64,000 nucleotides of DNA, taken from assembly GCA_002197995.1 (NCBI GenBank), contig NGZR01000001.1, positions 9,610,001-9,674,000 on the forward strand, in the 5' to 3' direction. Within the stretch, counting starts at the first letter, position 1. Each line of letters starts with the position of its first letter. Of the stretch, positions 23,601 through 35,424 are shown in pieces. The notes below the pieces were generated by a model. That model was not told where the DNA came from. It did not search any database and saw only the letters and a list, made by a program, of their open reading frames with translations. This DNA is from Gaeumannomyces sp. JS-464 (Eukaryota; Ascomycota; Sordariomycetes; Magnaporthales; Magnaporthaceae). The position numbers and the translations under genes are program-made.

Positions 23601-26600
23601 ATGGGAAGTCGGCCCGTTGGGGCACGCGAGGACACCTGCAGGCCCGTGTGCCTCGACCATCTTTTCCTCTGTCAACTGCTGATCGCCGCATCCTGGTAGT
23701 CATCCGATATCCATCGAGGCCAAATTATCAGATGGCACCAGACGCATGCGGCGAAAACGAAACTTGGAGACAGTGACACCATGCCATCGCTGATGATTCT
23801 CATGTTTGCAAGCCCTGCAGCCCTGCAGACACCCTCGCACGAGCCGGTGCCAGCCACATCCACACCGTCATTCACCTCCCCGCGCCTGGTGTCTGTGCTT
23901 TCAACGGAAAAGGGGTGCTCCCGTCGGATCAGCAGGTCTAGACGAGCGAACTGCCGTTGCCCTCGCGCCTTTCAACGGACTGTCTGTTTAGTGATTGACT
24001 GCAGGCAAATTGCCACTGCCAGTTTGCCCACCAAACAGACCTTCAACACCCTCCTTGTGTTATTCTCATTCCGCTGCTTCCCGTCGGCCTGGGCCCTCAG
24101 CCAATCCCTCAAACACCCTGGGCCTCGGGCAGAGGCTGGTCGTTACCCGAGAAGCAAGAGATCCAGCAATTCACGAACGACGACATCCATGCACGCGTGC
24201 CCCCACACCGCACAGCAACCAAACATCGCTTGGACTTATCGCTTGGACTTATGTCCATGCCCTCGGCTCTCGGCTCCACCTCTCGGGGCACACTTGGCCT
24301 CCCGAAGCGGCAAATAACTGGGATGAATATTTGCTTCTTTGCGTGTTTTTTTGCAGCCTGTCTTTACGCTGTCCTTTCCCGCCTCCCTTCGCCACTTCTG
24401 TGACTCCATCTGCAAGCGCACGGATGACCGCGGCGCTGTCCAGGAGGAAGGGAAGAGCACGGCGACGTGCGGGCTACCTGCCACCCTGCTTGCTAGGCAC
24501 CCCCCACTCTCTTCCTCAGTCATCGGAGCAAACTAAACGGTGGCACCCGGCCAGACGCCCCAACGTTACACCCTCCCTCCCACAGGGTGTTTCCAAAAAT
24601 GGTGTGCTGGGCACGGGAGACAACGCCGTCATTTACGGCTTGGGATAGCCTGGCCGCCGTCATCGGCCTCTCTGCGGGATGAATATGTGCCTCCAGGCTG
24701 GTGACGACACGATACTGCTATATAGCACACCATCGCTCAACCACCTGCCTGAAGAGGTTTATCAATCCTGCTCCTCCGCCGACCAGCGTCGCTCAGCAGA
24801 GCTGCCGCCAAATATTGACCCCACGCTGTCTCGATGTGGCAGGAATCGCCGCAAATCATCTGCAGGACACGCCCAGGAAATCTCGCCATCGGGCGACGAT
24901 CGGCCGCGCGCGCAACACCGACCGCCTACGGGACCCCATTCCGAGCAGCCCAGAACATTACTGCCAAGTCTTTCCTTCTCCACAACCCTGTGCGGCCGGG
25001 AAGGCGCACGACGGCAAATGTGATCTGGCAGCTCATGTCATGGACACCTGTTGTCGCCGTCAAAACACGTCGCCAAGGCCACGCTATCGGCTTGTTGCAC
25101 GCACGCTGGACAGCATTGCAAACGCTGTCGACGACACCTGCAATGACAAGCTGCGCGGTGCTGACTTTCGGAACCTGGTAGACACCTTGGCAGTGCTATG
25201 AATAGGTACAGAGCCTTCCAGCCACGACCATCCAAGACATCCCGCACGACGCAGGTTCCCTCGTAATATGTTTGATACTTTTTCAAGGATCTTGGCAGGT
25301 CAAAGAGGGAGCAGGAGAGGCGGATATTCTCCCCCCAGCCCAAGCCTGGAAGTGTGGCGTTCCGAGCGGAGGTGCAAGGGACGGAAGAGCTGGGAGCGGG
25401 ATTCCGGCACGGATTCGGAGGCAATGGTGCCCGCGCCCACTCTGCGGTGAGGCTGAACGTGCTAGAGCATCGACCTGAGGCAATAGTGGCCTGCGGTTCT
25501 CCTTAGCGTCGCACTAGTCTGGTTCGCCCCTGGACAACACACACAAAATGCAATCCGCCTCAGCCACCGCCATCCGCGGTGCTGGCACCCCTGCCGCCGC
25601 TTGACCAGTCCTGTCGACGGGATATTTCCACGAAGGGTCAATTCCCCAAGATTGACTCGTTGCCGCTCCTGCTCATGGAGCAGGTGTCCGTATTACTCTC
25701 AGGAATGATCTTGGCGAAAAGATTTTTTTTACTTTACATCCATCCTCACTGAGCAAAGCCCTGGTGGATAGAAGCGTCCTCCCCACCCCGTAGGCTGCGA
25801 GGAAATCCCACGTGCACACAAACGAGTCAAAGATCCGCGTGTCAGTGCCAGCTTTAGTGGCCGAATATAGCAGTTGGAAAGTCACTCAGAATTCAAGAAA
25901 TTCGCAGGCGCAACAGGCAGCCTGAGGAACCCGAGAAATCTCATCAATGCATATACTCGCACCACCCCCGGACTTGTACAGCTAGCAAGAGCAGCCATGC
26001 TTCGAATATTTGGCCTGGGTTGACTTCCATTCCGGTTGGGCAATCTTTTCAGCTATTTCAGATGGAAACCCGGTTCCGGTGACATAAAGACAATCTACTT
26101 TCAACATGTAGCCCTCTAGTTAGTTAGTTGGTCTAATTAGTTGCGTCTCGACTTCGTCCCCAGGAGCATCTCTCCCCGTGAAGCAAAGTGGTTTGTTTTG
26201 AGTCTTGAACAACAAGCACCTTGTGGTAAGAGAATACTTACCCCAAAGTATTGATTACCGTTAATTACCATCAATATCTACCAAAGCAAGTCCATCGAGT
26301 ATCGGGACAATAAGGTGCGCTGACTCATGGAGACCCTTCTGTATTCTTAGACTCCGAATACATTTATGTCTCTTTTTATAGGATCATCAAAGGTATAGCT
26401 TGGTTCCCAGCACTCGGCTCGGGTCTACGACTTCCCCTGGGAGTTATTAGACTTTCTTGTATTATCGTTACAGTTCCCAATTGTGATTCACCCAATGGCC
26501 CCCGGCAAGTTCATGGCAAGGCACACGAACTAGAGAATCTCACCTGGCAAAATAAACCGACACAATAGGCACAGACACACAAAACCGCCAACTCACTATA

Positions 26601-26881
26601 AATCAGCCGTGGTACAGTCTTCACTGGAAAACGTTGGTGAAATCACGTGCGTTTAGGCAACCATGCCCCGCTCTGGTGTTATTGGCAGCTGTTGACGCTC
26701 ACAGGTTTGAACCATTCGAGTGACAGACATCAAACAAACCCGTGCCACAGAATACGATCTCATCCTCACAAGCTAGTTTGTTTTGGAAGTCTCGTAAGCC
26801 GGCAACAACCATCAATCCCCATCTCAAACACCTCTAAACCCCAGATCAGCTCCCCGATATCAACACAATCACTCGAGCAAG
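20635..26881. other. Long stretch with no gene supported
   Basis: About 6.2 kb lie between the divergent WSC and kinase-like genes. I found many short overlapping frames but no domain, signal peptide or consistent exon structure on either strand. The segment 25900-26640 is noticeably AT-richer. A TATA-like element lies at 26597. It may hold the two promoters and non-coding transcripts, or a gene too diverged or broken for me to see. Confidence 0.45.
26597..26603 (+). promoter_or_regulatory. TATA-like element upstream of kinase-like gene
   Basis: TATAAAT lies about 285 nt before the ATG at 26882, the nearest TATA-like sequence on this side of the long gap. The distance implies a leader of around 250 nt, so the assignment is tentative. 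Confidence 0.25.
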
Positions 26882-27822
26882 ATGTCCGAGCCGGGACCCA
26901 GCGACTCGAGCAAGATGTACGAGCCAGGACAGGTCCTCGAGTTGACCTCGGATCCCTCCGGGGAGAAGATCACAGTCCGCATCCACGCCATCCCGCACAC
27001 GTTCACCCTCGGCGCCACGCTGGTGGTGGACGTCGTGTCGGCCCCGGCGGCCCTCAGTCTGCCCGACCGGGCGTTCTTGAAGCTCAACGACAGCCGCACC
27101 GCGCACGAATACCGCAAACGGCACCTGCTCGGGGACTACACGCCGGAGCTCGAGGCGCAGCTGCTCAAGCTCTCGCGCAAGGGGAAGCTGCCCGCCTTCC
27201 TGGCCCGGTACCGCAGCCCGACGCGGCCGGCCTCGGAGTGGGACTCGTACAGCGCGGCCGAGAAGGAGGTCGTGCTCAAGGAGGACCTCGCCGACGAGCT
27301 CAAGTTCGAGCTCGACGCCTACGACGCGCTGCGCCAGCACCAGGGCGTCAACATCCCCAAGCTCTACTGCAAGGTCGCTTACCACCCCCCATCATCGGCC
27401 CGGCCTCGGGCAAGGTCGACCTGGGCCGGTCGCCCGAGCTGTTCTGCGTGCCGGGCGTGCTGATGCAGCACATCGACGGCTTCCGCCTGACCGACACCCC
27501 CTACCACGCCCGCGAGGAGCAGTGGTGGCACATCGTCCACCTGGCCGCCCTCAAGGTCGGCGCCGTCTTCGGCGACGCCCCGGACCTGCTCAACAGGGAC
27601 ACGCAGCCCGAGAACGTCATCGTCACCAGGGACCAGCCCGCCGACGACGACACCGGGTACCGCATCTACCTGGTCGACCTGGGCTGCTGCCAGCGCAGGC
27701 CCGAGAGCATGTCGGACCAGGAGTGGCGCGACGCCAAGGAGGCCCAGGCCGAGATGGAAAGCATGCGCAAGCTCGCCGTCAGCCACCTGCGCGGCTTTCT
27801 TTACCCGTCGTGCGACAACTGA
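26882..27822 (+). CDS. Protein-kinase-like fold protein, one frame break
   Basis: This intronless gene of about 313 codons encodes a fungal protein-kinase-like protein. The N-lobe shows AFLKLND, whose Lys fits the ATP-binding position, and a later ELKFELDAYDAL helix that fits alpha-C. The C-lobe shows NRDTQPENVIV (about residue 235), a catalytic-loop equivalent with Asp and Asn, and YLVDLG (about 262), where VDLG stands in place of DFG. The frame changes at the run of six C at 27385-27390. One added C joins both halves in 314 codons, so I treat the break as a likely sequence error. The partner and substrate are unknown. It faces the PIG-T gene tail to tail. Confidence 0.72.
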
Positions 27823-28172
27823 ACTGTGAAATCCGTCTCACATACGGCGGACATACTGGGCCTTTGGAATTTTCTGGCGAGTGGGAAAAACCGGCAAGCC
27901 AAGTCTTGAATCTGTTGGCCCTCTTTCCAATTTTGTTGAAGGAGTTTCTATGGATGGACAGGGGATGATTACAATGTCAACGTGCAAGCTGTCCTTTGTT
28001 TCTTTGTATTATCGTTGCTATTTCCGGCCAGAGCCTGGGGCCCAGAAGACGTACAAAGCCCGGTCAGCAGTACCGGTGATCCCCTCTTAGGGGAATGCTC
28101 TGCCTCACTGCCAATATCTCGCTTTCCTTTTTCGTTTCCCGATGAGTTTTCTACCAATCCATATGTAGGTAA
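27823..28172. other. Intergenic, convergent 3' flanks
   Basis: 350 nt between two converging genes, T-rich in the middle. No further feature is seen. Confidence 0.4.
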
Positions 28173-30246
28173 TCATATCGAGCCGCCCTCTACTTTCTCC
28201 TGCTCCAACTCTGGTGTGCTCTTCTTCTCAACGACTTCGGCGTGGTTGCTCGGCGGAGCCACCGTTCCAAACTTGGCCCGCAGCCTCTCCTTGACCTTCT
28301 GGACGGCAGACCCGAGTCCCAGCTCGGGGCCCTCGTCAGCCGCGACGAACCTGCGCACCAGGAGGTTGAACATGCCGCCGAACGCGAGCGCGATGCACGT
28401 CGACGTGAAGATGATGACATTGTAAGGCATGCTGAAGTCGGGCGTCGGGAGGCTCAGGAGCAGCGACGCCGTCCTCAGGTTGGCCCTCCTCTTGCTGCTG
28501 CCCGTGGTGATGGGCGAGGTCGTCGTGTTCCTGCCGCCCCTGAGGATGGTGATGACGGCGGCGGCGACGTCGAAGCCGCGGTTCGCGTCGGGCGGGTACT
28601 CGGTGTAGCGCAGGATGGACTTCTCAAAGTCGTACGTCAGGAACATGGTTGACGCGGGCGGCACGCGCAGGCGGACCTCGAGCTGCGTGCCGCGCGCGCG
28701 ATCTCGCGCGGGGCGGTAGTAGATCTCCTGGATGGTCTTGCCATCCGACGAGCCGCCAGGTCCGCTGCTGATGATGCTGCTCACAACCCGGGCCTGGAGC
28801 GTGTGGAGGTAGATGCGCATGAACCACGGGAGTGTCTCCATGTAGACGAACTCGACCTCTGCGTCGGGGCTCGGGTTCGTGAATATGGTCTGCACGCCTC
28901 CTCTTTCGGCTCCATGGCCCATCAAGCTGCGCTCTGCGTAGAGGGCGGGGACTTCGGGCTGCACTATACCGCTAGCCTCGAACTCGGACACCTGTTCCTG
29001 CTGCTCTGGCTGAGGCAGGATTATGTCGAATTCGGCGTGAGGCTCGACGGTGAAACACCGGGAGTTTGCGGCCTTGAACTCGTATATCCCCCCGAAACAT
29101 AGACGGTACGGCTGCTGGGCACATCGACGCAAACCGGACGGCTATCTGGGTCGGAGAGTGGGCATGTGCCTTTCATAGAACGGCCGAAGATTTGCGACAA
29201 GGTCCAGTCCTGGTGCGCGTTCGAGTCGGCAGGGAAGCAGGTGTCGTCGCTGTGGTAGTCCTTTGAGGTGTCGCACTTGAGCTCGTGCGCGGGCGGGGGT
29301 CGGGGAATCGGGTTATCTACACACAAGTATACGAGGTGTCAGTGGAGGCTGGACTGGGGCTTGAGAGCGGTGATGCGCATAGGGGACAGAAAGTCAGAAG
29401 AGGCGTACCCCGCGGCCGCTTGGACCTGTCCATGTCGAGGACCATATCGATGGTCTGCTCGATTTCCAGAACGCACTCTCCGCCCTCAGGACACACAGGC
29501 CGGACGTCGATGGCCATGCTCTGCCAGGACGCGTCGAAGAGCTTGTGGCCGTCCAGAAGCGAGGCGATCCCCGCCTTGCCTTTGCATGGGAGGAGCTTCA
29601 GGAAGGGAGTCAGGTTCTCGGTGCAGACCACCTCGCGGGGCAGGGTGCCATGGAGGAGGTGCATGTTGGCCGCGGCGACGTTCGGGTGGTCGCCCTCCGG
29701 GGGAAGGACATGGCGGGTCGGGTGGTACGGGTGCCGTCGATGAAGTTGAGCGAGGCGCAAAAGAGGCCAGACAGGGCGTTGGTGAGGGTCAGCCATTTTT
29801 GGTCGGCCCTGGCAGATTCGGGGTCAGTGTTCGTCGATCTATGTGCAAAGGGAGGGAGGGGCCAGGACTCACTCCTCGTCTGTCGGGGCCTCAAGCCATG
29901 CCCACAGTTCGACACCGGTGCCGCCTTCACGGGTGCCGTCCCACGGGCGGGTGCCCCAGCTCTCGGCGTCCCAGCGACCGAGGGCAAACCTCAGGTGCAG
30001 CTCGCGGGTGCCGGCATGCTGGAGGATCTGGGCGACAGACCTGGGAAAGAAGCGGTAGTTGTGCGCCTCGAAGTCGGCGATGGTGGTGTTTGCGCGGAAG
30101 TTGAAGCTCGCCAGGAGGGCGGAAAGGGGCAAGGGCCGCAGCACGAGCTGTTCGTGGTACTGCTGCGCTGCGGCCGGCTCAGCGAGCAGCGCTGTCAGGA
30201 AGATGGCGGACAGGCACGTCGCCACGAGCCTGCAAAGTGAGCGCAT
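28173..30246 (-). CDS. GPI16: GPI transamidase subunit PIG-T / Gpi16, three exons, two frame breaks
   Basis: The gene encodes the PIG-T/Gpi16 subunit of the ER complex that attaches GPI anchors to proteins. Exons are 29873-30246, 29409-29808 and 28173-29316, with introns of 64 and 92 nt (GTGAGT and GTACGC donors). A signal peptide starts the protein. Family motifs include EQLVLRPLPLSALLASFNF, LNFIDGTRTTRP, REVVCTENLTPFLKLLPC, and MKGTCPLSD; a membrane span (IIFTSTCIALAFGGMFNLLV) lies about 70 residues before the basic C-terminus. Frame breaks at 29699-29703 (run of five) and 29088-29093 (run of six) are each fixed by one base and give 640 codons. An essential gene is unlikely to be dead, which is good evidence that the breaks are errors. 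Confidence 0.88.
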
Positions 30247-30904
30247 CGTCGTTGTATCGTCTTTTCCCGCTCCATCGGCTGCGTGGCCGAGTCCAATGCG
30301 AGTTGGATGTTGGCGGGCGCAGGCAAAGGGGTTCCTGGCGAGGTGTCAGCTCCAAGTGTGGGGAGGTCAGGGTGGGTCTCAATTGGAGGTCGGGCGTCCG
30401 AGGTCACTTGCATGTAACCTTGCTTCATGGTCTCGAGCACAGCCATGCTCTCTTGGACGCTCTACTCTTGCGCGCCGTTGTATTTAGGTAGCCGTGTACG
30501 TAATTCAAATTCTGGCTTGAGATCCCTTGCCATATCTCTTGAACTCTTGACAGTGATTGGGATCTTGTATCTTTCACTATCAAGTATTCTCACTGGTCCT
30601 CGGAGCCAGCTACAGGTGAGGAACTACGACATCAATTCAGGACGTGGTTAGCCGTCGATGTGGGGCACCCCACTCCGATCAGCAGCCCAGTCGTCAAAAA
30701 ATCCTAGCACATTGGGAGCTGGAAGTCGCGTCGATAACTCGCGATCCGAACCGCAAAGGAGCGTAGCGGTGGTCGAGCCGACCTCACCTCAACAACTGGC
30801 GGCGCAGACAACGAAACGGCCACCACAGAGTCGCAACGACCGTCAACTACTGCTCTCCAACTTGAGGTCATCATAATAAGCGTCAACGTGGACCTCTCGC
30901 GACC
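30247..30904. other. Divergent promoter region (PIG-T / Luc7)
   Basis: About 660 nt between the start codons of two oppositely oriented housekeeping genes. It should hold both promoters. I see no TATA box; the right half is rich in CGA/GACC motifs. Confidence 0.45.
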
Positions 30905-32044
30905 ATGGCGGCGGAACAGCGAAAGCTCCTCGGTAGGATCCATCCTTTCCCATCGCATACGTATCCCACCTCAAACCGGTAAACTGACCATGCTTTCATG
31001 CGCAAAGAGCAGTTGATGGGCGGCGGGATAGCAGCCCGCCCGTCCCAGCTCTCCCTCACCGACCCCAAGGTCTGCCGGTCCTACGTTGCCGGCACCTGCC
31101 CGCACGATCTCTTCACCAACACGAAGCAGGACCTCGGCCCCTGCCAGCGCGTGCACGCCGAGGCCCTCAAGGTCGAATATGAGGGGCTGCCAGAGAGAAG
31201 GAAAAGGCGCGGCTGGGCTTCGACTACGACTACATGCGCGACCTGTCAAAGTACATTGACGACTGCAACCGCCGGATCGACGCGGCCCAGAGGAGGCTGG
31301 AGAGGACGCCGGACGAGATCCGTCAACATAACGAGCTGGTAAGCCTCACCTTATTTTTTTCCCCCCAGACGCGAACGCTTCCAACGTTGCTAACCCCTCT
31401 TCTACACTTTTCGCACAGCTACGGACAATCAGCGACCTGCAAGTCTCCATCAACTGCGGCATCACCGAGGTCGAGATCCTGGGCGAGGAGAGCCTGGTGA
31501 TAGCGGCGCTGGAGGAGTACGTGCGCGTGCGCCAGACCGAGATGTCCAAGGCCGAGCGCGAGCGCGAGCTCAAGGTGCTGCTCGACACTAGCGGTCCGTC
31601 GGGTCACCAGAAGCTCCAAGTCTGCGATGTCTGCGGCGCCTATTTATCCCGCCTGGACAACGACCGCCGCCTGGCCGACCACTTCTACGGCAAGATGCAC
31701 CTCGGCTACGCCCAGATGCGCAAGGCCTACGAGGCCTTCCCAAGGAGCTGCGCTCGCGCGGCGGCCGCGGCGGTGGCGGCGATCGCGGCGGCTACGGCGG
31801 TCGCGGCAGCCGCGATGATTACGGCGGCTACGGTCGCGGCGGCCGCGACGATCACGCGCGGCTATGGTGGTGGTGGTGGCTACGGTGGCCGCTTCAGGGA
31901 CGACGATCTCGGTCCCGCGCCCTCGGGTCCCAGAGACTACGGTGATGGTGGCTGGAGGGTTCGAGGGCCCCACGCTCTGGTGGTTACGGTGGTGGCGGTG
32001 GTGGCGGAGGTCGTGGAGGCCGTGGCTACCGCGGAAGGTGGTGA
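30905..32044 (+). CDS. LUC7: U1 snRNP factor Luc7-like protein, three exons, four frame breaks
   Basis: Luc7 belongs to the U1 snRNP and helps select 5' splice sites. Exons are 30905-30932, 31008-31338 and 31419-32044; the first junction gives MAAEQRKLL-EQLMGGG, the typical Luc7 start. The N-terminal zinc finger (CRSYVAGTCPHDLF with downstream C and H), the coiled-coil region (YIDDCNRRIDAAQRRLE), the second finger (CDVCGAYLSRLDNDRR followed by H and GKMHLGY) and an Arg/Gly/Asp/Tyr-rich tail ending YRGRW are all present. The frame shifts near 31190-31203, 31739-31741, 31851-31860 and 31968-31971. Three need one added base; the third needs one base removed or two added. The net count agrees with the stop at 32042. 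The first donor, GTAGGA, is unusual. Confidence 0.85.
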
Positions 32045-32555
32045 AGAGGCGGATCTCGATTTATGTATGCGTGTGTCATCTTGTGTTTTCTTTCTTTCTC
32101 ATCCCATGTTTTGGCGCTTGGCGTTATGAGGGTGGACAGGAAAACGGCGCAGCGTCTGATACCATTTTACCATGTTAAGAGTAGATATGGAGGGGGATCC
32201 CTTGTCTAGTGTTGGAGGGCCAGACTGCTTGGTAGGCGATTGCCCTCATTAAGGGCCATGGGCAGATGTTTCACTGTCGGAGGCGGAGGAGGAGGCAGTG
32301 GTTACGGGGAGTGTGTGGCAGAGCAAGAAGCGGAGTCACATAGCTTGCAAGACTAGATAGATGTTTGGACCAAGGCTGTGACACATCAGACTTTCACGCG
32401 CGTTGTGGTATTATTGTTTGCTATTTTGTATTTCTTTTGACCCATCCCATTCCAGTCTCGGTAGCTGTTGTAGCTGCATCCTGCTTTTTAGTTTTGTATC
32501 GTCAAGAAACGGAGCCTTCTGGTATGCGCCATCTCTCCTCTACGCCCCCTCTTGG
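32045..32555. other. Intergenic, convergent 3' flanks
   Basis: About 510 nt between the Luc7-like and RGG genes, which converge. T-rich segments suit 3' UTRs. No gene is seen. Confidence 0.4.
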
Positions 32556-33987
32556 TCATGACGAGGCTGCAGCCGCCGCCTTGGCTGCAGCTTCAGCCTT
32601 GGTCCTCTCGTCCTCAGCCTCGACCTCATCGTCCCATCGCGCACTGGGTGACAAAGGCGTGAAGAGCTTTGCCGCCGTCGTCAAGGTATCCTTGACGTCG
32701 TCGCTGATCGCCGGCGGTTTGGGCGGGTTCGTGGACAGGGGCGGAAACTCCACGGTACTGTTGACAGCCGGCTGAGGTCCGCTGCGCGCTCCACCGCCAC
32801 TCCGATCACCGCCGCCGCGGCGACCTCCACGCTCTCCGCCCCGCTGGCCCCTGCCCCTGCCGCCGCGACCGCCCCTGCCACCACGGCCGCCGTATCCCTC
32901 CGGCTCTTCCTCGGCCTGGCCGTCTCCGCCACCCGCATACCTGCTGTTCTCCAGCCCGCCCAGGCGGCCCGAGTTGATGCCCCGGGCGCCCCTGACGCCG
33001 CCGTTGGCGCCGCCGCCGAAGCGCGGCCTCTCGTCGCCCTGCGGTGCCTCGTGCTCCCAGGCGCCCTCCTTGGCGCCCAGCGCCTGCAGCTTGCGCTCCC
33101 TGTTCTTGGCGCGCTCGTCCTCGAGGCGGCGCCGGTCCTCCTCGGCGCGGCGCCGCTTCTCGTCCTCGGCCTGCCGGCGCTTGCGGGCGTCCTCGGCGGA
33201 GCGGGCCAGGGCCGCCTCGTGGTCGCGCGCGTCGCGCTGCGCCTGGTCGTGCCGCCGCATCTTCTCGGCCGACGCGACCGCCATGGCCGCCATCTTGGCC
33301 GCCAGCTCCTCTCGGTCAGCTTGGTGCGCGGGTTCGCGCCCGACTTGAGCCGCGCCTCGGACGTGACCGAGGCCGGCTTGGCCGCGGCCGCAAGGGCCGA
33401 CGACTGCTGCGCGGCGGGGCCGGTCGGCGCGTTGGCGGGGGCGCGTTGTCCTTGGCGGCGGCGGCGGCGCTGGCGGGTTGCGCGTCGGGCTCGGTGGTGG
33501 TGCTGGCGCTCGCGTCGGCGCCAGCGGCGGGTTTATCTACTGCGGGAGAGGGCTCTGTCTTGGCTGGCGCGCTGTTGGGGGCGGCGCCCTTTCTGCTGTT
33601 GCTGTTTTTGCTGTTGTTGTTGTCGCCTCGGCCGCCGCCTCCGCCAGCGCCAGTGTTTCGCTGCTGGCGACCAGGGCGGGGGCCGCTCTGCTCTCCAGAC
33701 GGGCGAGGGGCATGGCGCGACAGGGCGAGCTGGCCCCTCGCCTTCGGCTCATGGTGGGGTGTCGGCGTCGATGTGGACGGCGTGTTCTTCTTCTTGTTTG
33801 CGGGCGCGCCCGAATGCCTGTCTCCCTGCTTGGTGTGCGCTGGGCGGGATGGCTGGGCCGGGGCCGGCGCGACGGCCGGCGTAGCAGGCGTCGCCTCTGG
33901 CCCAGGGGTTGTGACAGGGTCGGCGACGGGCTCGAAGTCGTCGAGGAAGAGGTCGTCGTCCGTGCGGACGTTGAATTGGTCGTCCAT
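32556..33987 (-). CDS. Conserved fungal coiled-coil / RGG-rich protein (putative RNA-binding), two frame breaks
   Basis: The gene encodes about 477 residues without introns, starting at MDDQFNVRTDDDLFLDDFEP. The first 240 residues are low-complexity (Pro, Ala, Ser, Asn). A conserved block follows: ARLKSGANPRTKLTEEELA, then AAKMAAMAVASAEKMRRHDQ, leading into a long charged helix rich in RRRAEEDRRRLEDER. An RGG/RGGRG cluster and a C-terminal segment with STVEFPPLSTNPPKPP close it. RGG boxes usually bind RNA, so an RNA-related role is inference; I do not recognise a named protein. Breaks lie at the run of five G 33437-33441 and at 33303-33314, each needing one base, and together they give 478 codons. 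It diverges from the 2EXR gene. Confidence 0.68.
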
Positions 33988-34588
33988 GCTGGCTGTTTGT
34001 TCTGTCGGTGTGGTGGTATGGTATAATGGCGAGGCACGTAAGATGAAAACCAAGGCTCAGGGTGAACGCATGGTCGAGTTTGCCTGGCGATCAGGTTCTC
34101 CCTGCAGCCGTTCGCCAGCCGAGGGGCAACCCAATGTTGCCTGCATGTGGCGGAGAACTCAGCACTCACTCTGTTCGCCCCGCTATCACACCCAATTTAG
34201 CCAATCAGCAAAAGTGGGTTCCAATGTGCATCCCAGGCGACCCTTGCCAGTCCCTTGTAAGTCCCGTTTAGGATATTCGAATACCAAAAGACGGGTTCAG
34301 ATCCTCGTCACTTCTGCAGGCAGAGCTCTTTGCCCTCTTTACAGACAGCCCTACCTACAGACAGACCTCTCTTTTCTGCCAGCACTTCCAGCCTTGTCGC
34401 CTCAACGGATCGTTCGAACGCCCTGCCATCGCCGTCTTTAGAGACACCCGACTCTCTGCTCTATATAACACTTCCGACCATCGCCGCCTTTTAGAGAGCC
34501 GACCTCTCTACTGGCACTTCCAACCTTCTTAGTCTTTGCAGAAGACCCGACTGTTCTGCCACCACATTCAGCCCAAACGCCCGCCAAG
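33988..34588. other. Divergent promoter region (RGG protein / 2EXR protein)
   Basis: About 600 nt. The right half repeats loosely related segments of the type GCACTTCCA-ACC and GACC(T/C)CTCT, and contains a TATA box for the rightward gene. No coding signal is seen. Confidence 0.45.
34462..34468 (+). promoter_or_regulatory. TATA box of the 2EXR gene
   Basis: TATATAA preceded by a CT-rich stretch lies 127 nt upstream of the ATG at 34589. Confidence 0.45.
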
Positions 34589-35384
34589 ATGTCTCCAACC
34601 GGCGGCAAGAACAGCGAGAATGGGCCGCCAGCCTCCTCCTTCCCCCAGTTTGCTCGGCTCCCACCGGAAATACGCTGTCTCGTCTGGGATCCCAAAATCT
34701 ATTTCTTCCGGTTTGATCTCGTCGATGCCGCAGGCGAAACCTCTGCGTACTGCTCCCAACAGGTAGAGCAGTTGCACATAAACCCGCGCACCATGCGGCC
34801 GTCCCTCCGCCTGCGCGACGGCGCATTTGGTTGCCAGGGCGGCCTGGTGTATGCCCACAAGCTCCTGGCTGGGCCACAGCCGGCTATCGAGCAGTGGGGG
34901 CAGTTTGTGCCGAAGCTCGGCATCGGATGCTTTCGCGACTGCCACACATCCTGCACTTCCGAGACGACAAGAAAGCCCGCCATGACCGCCCTCCATGGGT
35001 TCTCCGGCTCAACGCAGGGGTCGATATGATCGCCCTCCAGCACCATGACTGGCGGGTACCTCTCCTGGCGAGCACCGGCCTTAGCCACTCGCGCGCCGTC
35101 AGAGACATCCAGAAGCTAGCGCTCCTGACCTGGGACAAGCGGGAACCGTCGTACATCTACAAGCACCTTGACGAGCTCCTGCCCGGTGTCGTTAGTCGCC
35201 ACTCAGGCCGCGAGTGCCCCGCTGGCGCCTTTGCCGCCGACTGCGATCGCCAAGTCTTTGAAGAATTCCTCGCGTGCTTTCCTCGTTTGAGGTCGGTCAT
35301 GCTTTGCGATACGACCACGTGGGGCACAGCGCGGAACCACAGGATGAACACGCCTTGTGCTCCCGTTCCCGGCATCCGACAGGC

Positions 35385-35424
<40 letters not shown>

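Noticed and set aside
25550..25604. ATG in a good context followed by a short Ala/Ser-rich peptide that stops after 18 codons
   Set aside because: It looks like a gene start, but no continuation in any frame and no donor site could be found; at most an upstream ORF or relic.
34257..34312. tRNA-like T-arm sequence with GGGTTCAGATCC
   Set aside because: The stem has a bulge and no acceptor, D or anticodon arms could be fitted on either strand.
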